NCBI GenBank assembly: GCA_035560235.1
Contig: DATMAG010000050.1
Location: 62,001 to 126,000, forward strand
Origin: DASRDU01 sp035560235
GTDB taxonomy: Bacteria; Acidobacteriota; Blastocatellia; RBC074
DNA: 64,000 nt
Reading direction: 5' to 3'
Positions 32,417 through 40,646 of this stretch are shown piece by piece. A model generated the notes under the pieces. It was not told where the DNA came from. It saw only the letters and a program-made list of their open reading frames with translations, and ran no database searches. Within the stretch, counting starts at the first letter, position 1. Every line of letters starts with the position of its first letter. The position numbers and the translations under genes are program-made.

Positions 32417-33922
32417 ATGCTGCTTGTCGTTGACAATCTGCACAAGGCTTACGCCGCGCCTGTGCTGACGGGCGTTTCGCTGGAGATGCGCGCCGGAGAG
32501 GTGCACGCGCTGGTGGGCGAAAACGGCGCAGGCAAAAGCACGCTGGCGAAAATCATTGCCGGCCTGGTCGCGCCTGATGCCGGTGAAATGCAATTGAGGG
32601 GGCAGCGATTCGCGCCGACAAACAAAGCTGCCGCCGAAGCCGGTGGCGTGCGGCTGGTGTTGCAGGAACTCAATCTGATTCCGACCCTCAGTCTGGCTGA
32701 AAACATTTTTCTGGATCAGATGCCGCGCCGTTTTGGTGTGGTGAATTACGGGCAACTTTACGCTGACGCACAACGCGCGCTTGCGCTCGTCGGACTTGAA
32801 TCGCTCGATCCGGCAACACCAGCGGGCGCGCTCGGCATCGGGCAACGTCAGCTTGTCGAAATTGCCGCGAGCCTCGTGCGACGCACGGAACTGCTGATTC
32901 TTGACGAGCCGACAGCGGCGCTGACCGCGACTGAAACCGAACTGCTCTTTGCGCAGATCAGACGATTGCGGGTGCAGGGCGCAGGCATTCTTTACATTTC
33001 GCACCGGCTCGAAGAACTCCGTCGCATCGCTGATCGCATCTCGGTGCTGCGCGACGGGCAGATGATCGCTACTCATCAGGCCGATGCGGTGACGATTCCT
33101 GAACTGGTGCGGCAGATGGTCGGGCGCGACATCGGCACAGCCGTCACGCGAGAGCGCGAAGCTGGTGACCTGGCGTTGCGCGTCACCGGACTGAAGGCCG
33201 GCGCGCTCGTGCGGGACGTGAGCTTTGCGGCGCGGCGTGGCGAGATTCTCGGCCTCGCGGGATTGATGGGATCGGGGCGCACTGAAACGCTGCGCGCAAT
33301 TTTTGGAGCAGACCGGTGCGAGGCTGGCGAAATTTATCTGCACGATTCAGACCGTCCGGCGCGCATTGACAGTCCGCGTGATGCTGTGCGGCAGGGAATG
33401 GCGTTCGTTACGGAAGATCGCCGGACGCAGGGACTGCTGCTACCGCAAAGCCTGCGCGCCAACGTCACGCTGGCGCGGCTGCGCACGCTGGCTGGTCGTT
33501 TCGGCGTGATTGACCGGCAGCGCGAACGCGCCACCGCCGAGCAGTTCATCAGGCAGCTTGCAGTGCGCTGCGCTTCGATGGAACAGCCCGCAGCGGAACT
33601 GAGCGGCGGCAATCAGCAGAAAGCAATCATCGCCCGATGGCTTTGCTGTGCGCCTGAAATCCTGCTCTTTGATGAGCCGACGCGCGGCATTGATGTTGGC
33701 GCAAAGCTCGAAATCTGGCGGCTGCTGAACGAACTGGCCGCGCAGGGCCGCTGCATCATTGTGGCCTCGTCCGAACTGGAAGAACTGATGGCATTGTGTG
33801 ACCGCATCGCTGTGCTGTCGGTCGGCAGGCTGGTCGCCACCTTCGAGCGCGGCGCGTGGAGTCAGGATGAAATCCTGCGCGCCGCGCTCAGCGAACACGC
33901 CACTGCGAGGAAGAACGCATGA
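32417..33922 (+). CDS. rbsA: sugar ABC transporter ATP-binding protein (two nucleotide-binding domains)
   Basis: 501 residues, the usual length for RbsA/MglA/XylG. The first domain has Walker A GENGAGKSTLAKII (about residue 36), signature LGIGQRQLVEIA and Walker B LLILDEPTAA. The second has a degenerate Walker A (LAGLMGSGRTETLRAIFG), signature LSGGNQQKAIIARWL and Walker B LLFDEPTRGIDVG, as normal for this family. It drives uptake through RbsC at the inner membrane. It starts nine bases after rbsB and overlaps rbsK by four bases. Confidence 0.92.
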   Translation: MLLVVDNLHKAYAAPVLTGVSLEMRAGEVHALVGENGAGKSTLAKIIAGLVAPDAGEMQLRGQRFAPTNKAAAEAGGVRLVLQELNLIPTLSLAENIFLDQMPRRFGVVNYGQLYADAQRALALVGLESLDPATPAGALGIGQRQLVEIAASLVRRTELLILDEPTAALTATETELLFAQIRRLRVQGAGILYISHRLEELRRIADRISVLRDGQMIATHQADAVTIPELVRQMVGRDIGTAVTREREAGDLALRVTGLKAGALVRDVSFAARRGEILGLAGLMGSGRTETLRAIFGADRCEAGEIYLHDSDRPARIDSPRDAVRQGMAFVTEDRRTQGLLLPQSLRANVTLARLRTLAGRFGVIDRQRERATAEQFIRQLAVRCASMEQPAAELSGGNQQKAIIARWLCCAPEILLFDEPTRGIDVGAKLEIWRLLNELAAQGRCIIVASSELEELMALCDRIAVLSVGRLVATFERGAWSQDEILRAALSEHATARKNA

Positions 33923-34875
33923 AAGGCATTCTGATTGTCGGCAGCCTGAATATGGATTTCGTCGTGCGGGTCGAACACCTGCCGCAACGCGGGCAGACTG
34001 TGCCAGGCGCTGAATTCAAAACGCTGCCCGGCGGCAAGGGAGCCAATCAGGCCTGCGCTGTCGGGCGACTCAGCCGCGATCAGACTGTTCGGATGGTCGG
34101 CTGCGTCGGGGCTGATGCCTCCGGCGAACAGCTCAGAGCGAGCCTGCGCGCCGCGAATGTTGATGTCGCTTTCGTCCGCACCGTGACTGCCGCCGCAACC
34201 GGCGTTGCGCTCATCACCGTCGAGCAGTCAGGACAGAATCAGATCGTCGTTGCGGCGGGCGCGAATGAATGCCTGCAACCCGCAGAAGTCATCGCTGCGA
34301 TTGATGCGGCTGCGGCATCGCATCTGCTGTTGCAGCTTGAATCGCCGCTGGAAACCGTCGCTGCCGCCGCGCGTCACGCCCGCGCCTGTGGCAGGCAGGT
34401 CATTCTTGATCCGGCTCCGGCGCGTCCGCTCGATGCAGCACTGCTGGCAGATGTGGACATTCTGACGCCGAATGAAAGCGAAGCGCTGGCTCTGCTCGGA
34501 CTGACGGGCAGCGACATTTCGCTTGACGAAGCTCCGAACATTGCGCGCGCACTGCTGGCGCCGGGGCCGCGCCGCGTCATTCTGAAACTCGGTGAAAAAG
34601 GCGTCTGGCTGGCTGATGAAACGTGCAGCCGTCATTTTGCCGCGCCGCGTGTGGACGCAGTGGACGTGACGGCAGCGGGTGACTGTTTCAATGGCGCGCT
34701 GGCGGCAGCGCTGGCTGAAGGGCAGACGCTGACGGAGGCAATTCATTTCGCCACGACTGCCGCCACGCTGGCAGTGACAAAGCCGGGCGCGCAGGATTCG
34801 ATTCCGACGCGCCCTGAAGTCGAAGCAATGTTGCAGGCGCGTTCCGCACAATCTGTCGAGGTGGAAAATGCGTAG
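33919..34875 (+). CDS. rbsK: ribokinase-family (PfkB) sugar kinase
   Basis: 318 residues; ATG 33919 overlaps the rbsA stop. PfkB motifs are present: the N-terminal GSLNMDFVVRVEHLPQRGQT, GGKGANQACAVGRL (about residue 39), LLQLESPLETV and the catalytic loop DVTAAGDCFNGALAAAL with its base Asp near residue 255. It phosphorylates ribose after uptake. Its placement between the ATPase and permease genes supports ribose, or a similar pentose, as substrate. The usual ribokinase loop is DTTAAGD; the T to V change is mild. Confidence 0.9.
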   Translation: MKGILIVGSLNMDFVVRVEHLPQRGQTVPGAEFKTLPGGKGANQACAVGRLSRDQTVRMVGCVGADASGEQLRASLRAANVDVAFVRTVTAAATGVALITVEQSGQNQIVVAAGANECLQPAEVIAAIDAAAASHLLLQLESPLETVAAAARHARACGRQVILDPAPARPLDAALLADVDILTPNESEALALLGLTGSDISLDEAPNIARALLAPGPRRVILKLGEKGVWLADETCSRHFAAPRVDAVDVTAAGDCFNGALAAALAEGQTLTEAIHFATTAATLAVTKPGAQDSIPTRPEVEAMLQARSAQSVEVENA

Positions 34876-35869
34876 CGAAACTGAAAGCCAGGCCGGTGCA
34901 TCAGCATTCAGGCAGCGCAGACAGGCGTTCAGCAAAATCATCCGCGAATATCTCGGCCTGCTGCTGGCGCTCGGCGCGCTGATCGCTGTTTTCAGCTTCA
35001 GCACGGCGCATTTCTTTTCGCTCACCACTCTGCGCACGATTGCGAATCAGATTCCCGATGCCGTGCTGATTGCCGTTGGAATGACGCTGGTGCTGATTCT
35101 GGGTGGGATAGACCTTTCGGTTGGCTCAGTGCTGGCGCTGGCGGGCGCGGTGCTGGGCGTCTGCCTGGTGGATTTCAAATGGCCGCTTGCGCTTGCGCTG
35201 GTGGCCTGCCTGCTGACGGGCCTGCTGTGCGGGCTGATCAACGGGCTGGTGACGGTGCGCTGGCGGCTGCCATCGTTCATCGTCACGCTCGGCATGCTTG
35301 AGATTGCGCGCGGCGGGGCATATCTGACGACGGGTTCGCAGACCAGGTACATCGGCGGGACGATTGAGCGCATTGCCGAACTTTCGCTGCTGGGCGTGTC
35401 GCTGCCGTTTCTGCTGGCGGTGACGGTCGTGCTGGCCGGGCAGTTCGTGCTGACCAGAACCGTTTTCGGGCGCTACATTGTGGCCATCGGAACAAACGAA
35501 GAGGCCGTGCGCCTGGCGGGAATCGCTCCGCACCCGGTCAGGGTCGCGGTCTTTGGCCTGAGCGGACTGCTGACGGCAATGGCTGCTGTGCTGCACAGCG
35601 CGCGCCTGTCAGCGGCAGATCCGAACGCGGGCACAGGCTTTGAATTGCAGGCCATTGCCGCCGCCGTGATTGGCGGAACCAGCCTCGCGGGCGGGCGCGG
35701 TTCGGTCATCAATACATTTTTCGGCGTGCTGCTGATTGCGGTGCTGAGCGCCGGGCTGTCACAGGTTGGAGCGCAGGAACCCGCCAAACGCCTGATTACC
35801 GGCCTCGTCATCGTGGCCGCCGTCATTGTTGATTCGTCCCGTGAACATTTTCGGAAGGCGGCTGACTGA
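34868..35869 (+). CDS. rbsC: ribose-type ABC transporter permease
   Basis: 333 residues with about ten hydrophobic segments. Family blocks are VGMTLVLILGGIDLSVGSVLAL (split over helix 2), GLINGLVTVRWRLPSFIVTL, FGRYIVAIGTNEEAVRLAGI (the ATPase-contact loop) and AIAAAVIGGTSLAGGRGS. It forms the membrane channel with RbsA. It overlaps rbsK by eight bases. Its 3' end overlaps the convergent metallopeptidase gene by 47 bases, and no hairpin terminator separates them. Confidence 0.92.
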   Translation: MRSETESQAGASAFRQRRQAFSKIIREYLGLLLALGALIAVFSFSTAHFFSLTTLRTIANQIPDAVLIAVGMTLVLILGGIDLSVGSVLALAGAVLGVCLVDFKWPLALALVACLLTGLLCGLINGLVTVRWRLPSFIVTLGMLEIARGGAYLTTGSQTRYIGGTIERIAELSLLGVSLPFLLAVTVVLAGQFVLTRTVFGRYIVAIGTNEEAVRLAGIAPHPVRVAVFGLSGLLTAMAAVLHSARLSAADPNAGTGFELQAIAAAVIGGTSLAGGRGSVINTFFGVLLIAVLSAGLSQVGAQEPAKRLITGLVIVAAVIVDSSREHFRKAAD

Positions 35870-36488
35870 GAATCTGACCAGGACTCAGCGGAACCTTTCT
35901 GAACCACGCGGCAAAGAGTTCAGGGTGATTTCGCGTGCGCGCCTGAATCGCTTCAATCTCAGCGGGCGAAAAATAGTTGCGCTGCTTCTCCTTCAGCTTT
36001 TGCGGCGGAACGTGCTGATAAAGCCACATTCGATATTGCTTCAACCCGTCGCCGTAACCGCGCGCGATGGCCTGCAAATCAGTCCACCTTTCAAACCGCG
36101 CCGTAAACCCTGCTGAAGCCAGTCTCATCAGTCCGAGCAGTTGCAGGCGGTTGCGCCGTCGAAACCATAGAATGTGACTCAGTTCGTGCGCGATGATGGC
36201 GCGAATGCCCGCTTCAGGCGCAGCGAGCGCAAACACCTCAGGCCTGATGCGCAGCAGGTAAATCATCCGCCCGGACAAAAACTGCGGAATGGCAAACCGG
36301 GTGCGAAAGTAATCTGAATCGCTGCGCAGCAGTTCAACTCTGATGATGACATCTTTCAGTTCGGGAAAGGAGGCAGTTCTGACTTCTTCAATCAGTTGCT
36401 GCGTTCGTTCGATTGTCTGGTCAGGCGTATTGTCGGCCAGGGCCGGGCAGGGAAGCAGCATCACAATGGGCAGTAACCATCGCAGCAC
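35823..36488 (-). CDS. secreted M48-like zinc metallopeptidase
   Basis: 221 residues from a GTG at 36488, chosen because it gives a normal signal peptide (LRWLLPIVMLLPCPALA-D); the frame is open to a TTG at 36524. The zinc motif HELSHILWF (HExxH) lies near residue 100, after IRAIIA. The third ligand could be in the later E/D-rich helix (FERWTDLQAIARGYGD), but this is uncertain. A family member would degrade periplasmic proteins. The gene converges on rbsC with a 47-base overlap. Confidence 0.7.
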   Translation of the reverse strand: MLRWLLPIVMLLPCPALADNTPDQTIERTQQLIEEVRTASFPELKDVIIRVELLRSDSDYFRTRFAIPQFLSGRMIYLLRIRPEVFALAAPEAGIRAIIAHELSHILWFRRRNRLQLLGLMRLASAGFTARFERWTDLQAIARGYGDGLKQYRMWLYQHVPPQKLKEKQRNYFSPAEIEAIQARTRNHPELFAAWFRKVPLSPGQILSQPPSENVHGTNQQ

Positions 36489-36538
36489 AGCCTGATTATG
36501 TGGCGCAGCAGCGGGCGGGTGCAATTCAGCAGGAGTAT

Positions 36539-36681
36539 TTCACGCAGAGACGCAGAGGCACAGAGCAGAGGAAGATGAGAAAGAGGCCGCGAATGAACAG
36601 GAATTGACACGAATGAAAAAACAGGTGCGACACGACAGATGAAATTTCAATTCGTGAAAATTCGTGTTCATTCGTGAATGG
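36539..36681. repeat. dispersed intergenic repeats (acgcagagacgcagagg and attcgtgaaaattcgtg types)
   Basis: ttcacgcagagacgcagagg (36539-36558) and aattcgtgaaaattcgtg plus ttcattcgtgaatgg (36649-36681) flank gaatgaacaggaattgacac. The arms gacacgaatgaa and ttcattcgtg are inverted. These phrase-like repeats recur in the window and are common in intergenic DNA of several phyla. Confidence 0.55.
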
Positions 36682-36700
36682 TTTCCTCTGCGATGCCGGT

Positions 36701-37129
36701 TCAGAGCCGTCTGCCGATCACCGGAATTTCGCGGCGATGAATGAACAGCGCCAGCGCGCTGCCGATAAAGACTGCAATGGCGAGCGCAAAGAGTTCGCCG
36801 TGATCGTCAACGGCAGTGAGCGCGATGCCGAGCCGCGTCAGGTGCGCCATCATTGCGCCGCAGGCTGTGCCGAGCGCAAGCAAGGCTCCGAGCGCGACGG
36901 TGCGCGGCCAGAGCAGCAGCGCCGAGGCGATCAGTTCAATCACGCCGGAACCCAGGCGACCCCAGGGTTCAGCGCCGAGCGTCGAGAAGATGTAGACCGA
37001 TTCGGCGGCTCCGCTGAATTTGAAGAAAAGCGTTTGCAGCAGAATGACCGCGACGATCACGCGCAGCGTCCAGCTTGCAATGTTCTGCCTGCGGGTCAGG
37101 ATCATTGTCTGATTGTGTGCCAGTTCCAT
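36701..37129 (-). CDS. DoxX-family membrane protein
   Basis: 142 residues with four membrane helices: WTLRVIVAVILLQTLFFKFS (about 20-39), LGSGVIELIASALLLWP, ALGALLALGTACGAMMAHL and LFALAIAVFIGSALALFI. The first-helix motif LQTLFFKFSGAAE is typical of DoxX-like proteins, some of which support thiosulfate oxidation or redox balance. aggaaaggactcgactga lies upstream of ATG 37129. No partner genes for a defined pathway are adjacent. Confidence 0.8.
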   Translation of the reverse strand: MELAHNQTMILTRRQNIASWTLRVIVAVILLQTLFFKFSGAAESVYIFSTLGAEPWGRLGSGVIELIASALLLWPRTVALGALLALGTACGAMMAHLTRLGIALTAVDDHGELFALAIAVFIGSALALFIHRREIPVIGRRL

Positions 37130-37269
37130 TCAGTCGAGTCCTTTCCTGAGCGATGTTGCTCTGACGCGATGACCGCGTCACGCACAGGTATAATCCGGCG
37201 AACGCGAAAGAAAATTCCCGCCACAGACAAATTCTGAGAACTGCAAATTATGGTTTCGCCCGGCCCGCG

Positions 37270-38178
37270 TTACTGTGCGCGCAGGGCCAGCATCAGCTTG
37301 CTCAGGTCGCGCTTCATCAGTTCGGCCCAGACGCGAATGCCTGCGAGCATTGCGGCGCGGTCACTGAGCAGGTCGAGCGTCAGTCTGCGATTTTCAGAAC
37401 TGGCGCTGGTCAGAAAGGCGATCTTGTCTTTTCCCTTGCCGGTGTCGGCGGCTTCGATGCGCCCGGCTTCGATCCAGTCCTTGTGCAGCCGTTCGCGGCG
37501 CGTGCCTTTCTGCGGCTCGGTCGGGACGGGTGAGTTGAGGTATTGCCAGAAGGCATCGGGATAACGCGCGTGGTATTCGCCTTTGCGGTCGAAGAACGGG
37601 GCCAGCATATTCGGCGCATCGTGAAATTCGCGCCTGCCGCCGTGCTGCTGATGAATGCCCAAAGCTGAAAGAAAGGTTGAAATTGCGCCGCCCGCGACGC
37701 CGATGATGTTGCCCGTGCGCGAAGTGCTTTCGCTGAGCTGAAGCGATGTGCCGACCACACCGCCAACGCCGCCCGTGACCAGGCTTGCCACGGCGCTGAT
37801 GGCGAGCGCGTGGTCGCGCCGCGATTCGAGAAAGGCGCGAATTGAATTGAGCTTTTCGATTTCGCTGTCGAGTTCGGCCAGCACGCCGTCGGCTTCAAGC
37901 GATGCCGTCAGCACGGCTTCATTGATCTGCAGTCGCAGCATCAGCGCTTCCTGACTCATCGCGCGGCCATACTGACGTTCAGCGGCGGGCAACTGCTGAT
38001 AACGTTCGATCAGTTCGGCCACGCCGATCAGCCGCGCCGCTTCCTGTGCGCCGGGCGACAAACCGGCAGCCTTTTGCGTTGATTGAAGCTGAGCCTCCGA
38101 TTGTTGTGCCCGGACGGAAATGCAACTGAAGCACAGGCAGAGCAGCAGGTGAAAAGTCAGCGCGCGAACGTCATTCAT
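37270..38178 (-). CDS. secreted protein of unknown function with glycine-rich hydrophobic segments
   Basis: 302 residues; gggaggaaaaccgga precedes ATG 38178. Residues 1-24 are a signal peptide (cut after VRA-Q). Residues about 45-120 are helical and charged (LIERYQQLPAAERQYGRAMS, EIEKLNSIRAFLESRRDH), likely coiled-coil. Two glycine-rich hydrophobic stretches follow (ISAVASLVTGGVGGVVGTSL near 126-145 and NIIGVAGGAISTFLSALGI near 157-175), the sort seen in membrane-inserting or pore-lining hairpins. The C-terminal third is soluble (FWQYLNSPVPTEPQKGT). No family is recognised and no functional neighbours are evident. Confidence 0.6.
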   Translation of the reverse strand: MNDVRALTFHLLLCLCFSCISVRAQQSEAQLQSTQKAAGLSPGAQEAARLIGVAELIERYQQLPAAERQYGRAMSQEALMLRLQINEAVLTASLEADGVLAELDSEIEKLNSIRAFLESRRDHALAISAVASLVTGGVGGVVGTSLQLSESTSRTGNIIGVAGGAISTFLSALGIHQQHGGRREFHDAPNMLAPFFDRKGEYHARYPDAFWQYLNSPVPTEPQKGTRRERLHKDWIEAGRIEAADTGKGKDKIAFLTSASSENRRLTLDLLSDRAAMLAGIRVWAELMKRDLSKLMLALRAQ

Positions 38179-38459
38179 TCCGGTTTTCCTCCCGATGTGG
38201 TGAAATAAACGGCGTCATCATCGCACAACGAAACAGTACCCGCGAACCGGCTGTAAACAGCAGCAACAGCGCTGCCGAAACTGCAGCCGAAAGACCGCTC
38301 CTGCCTTTCCTCAGGCTGAAAAATCAGCCGCCGGGGCCGGAATGAGATGGATTGCGCCGTGAATTACGAATGTTCATCTTTGAGAAACCAGGCTGAAGTC
38401 AGCAGGACAGGACTTCAATCCGGGACAATGACCGTGAACGTCTGCCGGAGGTCAGCGAT

Positions 38460-39467
38460 ATGAAAGATCAGCCCCGCGCCTTGCTGAGACTGCTGTGCGT
38501 TGCGTGTCTGTTGGCCCTGACGCTGGCGACTGTCCTGAGTCGGACCGGGCCGGGACAGCAGCCCCGCACTGCCTTCACCCCGAGCGCCCCCGGCGACGAT
38601 GGCCGCGTCGCCATCAGCACCGAAGTCATTTCAGTCACAGTCAGCATTACCGACACGCATGGCCGTTTTATCACCGGCCTGCCCAGAGACGCCTTCCAGG
38701 TTTACGAGGACAAGGTGGTGCAGGAGGTCAGCTTTTTCAGCGCTCAGGATGCGCCCGCCTCGATTGGCGTGGTGTTTGATCTGTCAGGTTCAATGCAGGG
38801 CGAAAAGATCAGACGTGCCCGCGCCGCGCTCAGGCAGTTCATTCAGACCAGCCACCCGGATGATGAATACTCGCTGATCGGGTTCAGCGATCGCGCACAG
38901 GTGCTGCTGGAAAACACCAGCGACAGCGAGGCGCTCCTCAACAGGCTCGCAGGCATTCAGCCGGGCGGTGACACGGCCTTGTATGATGCCGTCGGTCTGG
39001 GACTCGGACAGGTCAGCCAGGGCAAATGGCCGAAACGCGCGCTGATCATCATCAGCGACGGCGAAGACAACAATTCGCGCCTGACGCTCAAAAAGATCCG
39101 CCAGATGGTGAAGGAGGCCGATGTGCTGATTTACGGCATTCTGATTCGGGAATACGTCCCGCGCGGCCTGGGCGATCTGGTGATGGATGAATTGAGCCGC
39201 ATCTCAGGCGGGAGATACTTTCTGGCTGACGGCCCTGAGCAGATGACCGAAGCCTTTGACAGAATTGCACTCGAACTGCGTCAGCAATATTCCATCGGTT
39301 ACGTCCCGACCCGCTTTGTCGCCGATGGCAAGTGGCGCAGGATCAGGGTCAGAGTTACCCCGCCGCCCGACAATTCGAAAATCGTCGTTCGCGCCCGCGA
39401 AGGCTACTATGCAGTGGCTGACCGCTCCCACCGCACCCGGAACACCGTCAGCGAGAGCAGTCGCTGA
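38460..39467 (+). CDS. VWA-domain protein (TIGR03436-type)
   Basis: 335 residues; ggaggtcagcgat precedes ATG 38460. The N-terminal membrane or signal segment is at about residues 8-24. The Ig-like lead VISVTVSITDTHGRFITGL to YEDKVVQEVSFFSAQD precedes the VWA domain. The MIDAS motif is VFDLSGSMQGEK (D-x-S-x-S, about residue 107), with T-containing GGDTALYDAVGLGL and LIIISDGEDNNSR completing the metal site. This architecture is the acidobacterial VWFA group TIGR03436. It probably binds a protein or matrix ligand outside the cytoplasm. The 281-base gap upstream holds nothing recognised. Confidence 0.85.
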   Translation: MKDQPRALLRLLCVACLLALTLATVLSRTGPGQQPRTAFTPSAPGDDGRVAISTEVISVTVSITDTHGRFITGLPRDAFQVYEDKVVQEVSFFSAQDAPASIGVVFDLSGSMQGEKIRRARAALRQFIQTSHPDDEYSLIGFSDRAQVLLENTSDSEALLNRLAGIQPGGDTALYDAVGLGLGQVSQGKWPKRALIIISDGEDNNSRLTLKKIRQMVKEADVLIYGILIREYVPRGLGDLVMDELSRISGGRYFLADGPEQMTEAFDRIALELRQQYSIGYVPTRFVADGKWRRIRVRVTPPPDNSKIVVRAREGYYAVADRSHRTRNTVSESSR

Positions 39468-39521
39468 GTCTCTCTGAGACCGCAGCCTGCCGGAATATTC
39501 TGCGCCGGGCGATTTTTTCTC

Positions 39522-39555
39522 TTGACAAAATATCAATCTGGACTTAGTCTAAGCG
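39522..39555 (+). promoter_or_regulatory. promoter of the Fur-family gene with overlapping palindromic operator
   Basis: TTGACA (39522-39527) and TAGTCT (39545-39550) are 17 bases apart. Across the -10 lies the 5-1-5 palindrome CTTAG-T-CTAAG (39543-39553). Fur/PerR-family repressors commonly bind such AT-containing palindromes over their own promoter, so autoregulation is likely. The predicted RNA start (near 39557) is almost at the first ATG. Confidence 0.6.
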
Positions 39556-39558
39556 GCG

Positions 39559-39981
39559 ATGACGAGGCTGCACCGGAACAAAGTGGAGGCGATGACGCTG
39601 GCTCAGGGGTTGAAGATGACTCCGCAGCGGCGGGCCATCGTCGAATACCTGCAGGCGGCGGAGCATCATCCGACGGCGGATGAAGTGCTGCACGACGTGA
39701 ACCGTAAATTCCCGATGACTTCGCGGGCGACGGTTTATAACACGCTCAACTGGCTGAAGGAAGCCGGGATGATCCGTGAAGTCTTTGAAGGCGGCGTCGT
39801 GCGCTTCGATCCGTACACCGCGCCGCATCATCACTTTGTCTGCCGCCGATGCGGCAGGGTTGAAGACATCGAATGCGAGCTGATCAGTTCGCTGAACATC
39901 TGCTCGCTGCCGGGTCGGCAGAGGGTGGAGTCGGTCGAGGTCACGCTGCGCGGTCTGTGCAGCAGCTGTCAGAAGAAATAA
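39559..39981 (+). CDS. Fur-family (PerR-like) transcriptional repressor
   Basis: 140 residues from ATG 39559; a second ATG at 39592 (12th codon), after gtggaggcg, is an alternative. The winged-helix domain has MTPQRRAIVEYLQAAEHHPT, ADEVLHDVNRKFP and SRATVYNTLNWLKEAGMI. The metal-sensing region has HHHFVCRRCGRVEDIEC and a C-terminal CSSCQKK, the two CxxC pairs of the structural zinc. The neighbouring peroxiredoxin and AhpD genes favour a peroxide sensor (PerR) role over iron control. It is followed by a terminator at 39995. Confidence 0.87.
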   Translation: MTRLHRNKVEAMTLAQGLKMTPQRRAIVEYLQAAEHHPTADEVLHDVNRKFPMTSRATVYNTLNWLKEAGMIREVFEGGVVRFDPYTAPHHHFVCRRCGRVEDIECELISSLNICSLPGRQRVESVEVTLRGLCSSCQKK

Positions 39982-39994
39982 CCCGGACACGCGC

Positions 39995-40023
39995 GGAGCA
40001 GCGAACGCTCGCTGCTCCTTTTT
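39995..40023 (+). terminator. rho-independent terminator after the Fur-family gene
   Basis: The perfect 10-bp stem GGAGCAGCGA/TCGCTGCTCC (39995-40004 and 40009-40018) has a 4-base loop and runs into TTTTT. It separates the regulator from the peroxiredoxin gene, which would need its own promoter (an AT-rich tataaa occurs at 40064-40069) or read-through. Confidence 0.75.
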
Positions 40024-40084
40024 ATGAATCATCTGTTCAGACGTCGTCCAAAACTGGAACAAATATAAAACGAGGAGAGTCAGA

Positions 40085-40627
40085 ATGCTTACAGTCGGAG
40101 ACCGGATTCCTGAGTTCAAATTGCAGGCGGTGGTAAGTCTCGAAAAGGGGCAGGAGTTCGCGCAGATCACCAGTGAGACTTACAAAGGCAAATGGCAGGT
40201 GCTCTTTTTCTGGCCGATGGATTTTACCTTCATCTGTCCGACCGAGATTGCCGAGTTCGGCAGACGCAACCGCGATTTTGCCGACCGCGACGCGCAGGTA
40301 CTCGGCGCGAGCACTGACACGCATTTCGTGCATCTGGCGTGGCGCAACAGCCACCCTGATCTGAAGAATCTGCCTTACCCGATGCTGGCCGATACGAAGC
40401 GCGAGCTTTCGACTGCGCTCGGCATCCTGCATCGGGAAGAGGGCGTGGCGCTGCGCGCGACCTTCATCATTGATCCTGAAGGAATCATTCGGTGGGTCAA
40501 TGTCAACGATCTGTCGGTGGGCCGCAGCATTGATGAGACGCTGCGCGTGCTCGATGCGCTGCAGACCGATGAACTCTGCCCGTGCAACTGGAGCAAGGGC
40601 GAAAAGACGCTGGGTGCGGCGAAGTAA
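40085..40627 (+). CDS. peroxiredoxin (AhpC/TSA type)
   Basis: 180 residues; acgaggagagtcaga precedes ATG 40085. The peroxidatic cysteine is in FWPMDFTFICPTEIAEFGRR (about residue 50). VLGASTDTHFVHLAWRN, LPYPMLADTKRELSTALGIL and ATFIIDPEGIIRWVNVNDL are standard blocks. A resolving cysteine is probable in LCPCNWSKGEK near the C-terminus. It reduces peroxides; the electron donor is likely the AhpD protein encoded next, as in mycobacteria. Confidence 0.9.
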   Translation: MLTVGDRIPEFKLQAVVSLEKGQEFAQITSETYKGKWQVLFFWPMDFTFICPTEIAEFGRRNRDFADRDAQVLGASTDTHFVHLAWRNSHPDLKNLPYPMLADTKRELSTALGILHREEGVALRATFIIDPEGIIRWVNVNDLSVGRSIDETLRVLDALQTDELCPCNWSKGEKTLGAAK

Positions 40628-40646
40628 ACAACAGGGAGCGTGACCG

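Noticed and set aside
32234..33343. 369-codon minus-strand frame
   Set aside because: Antisense to rbsB/rbsA, which have full diagnostic motifs.
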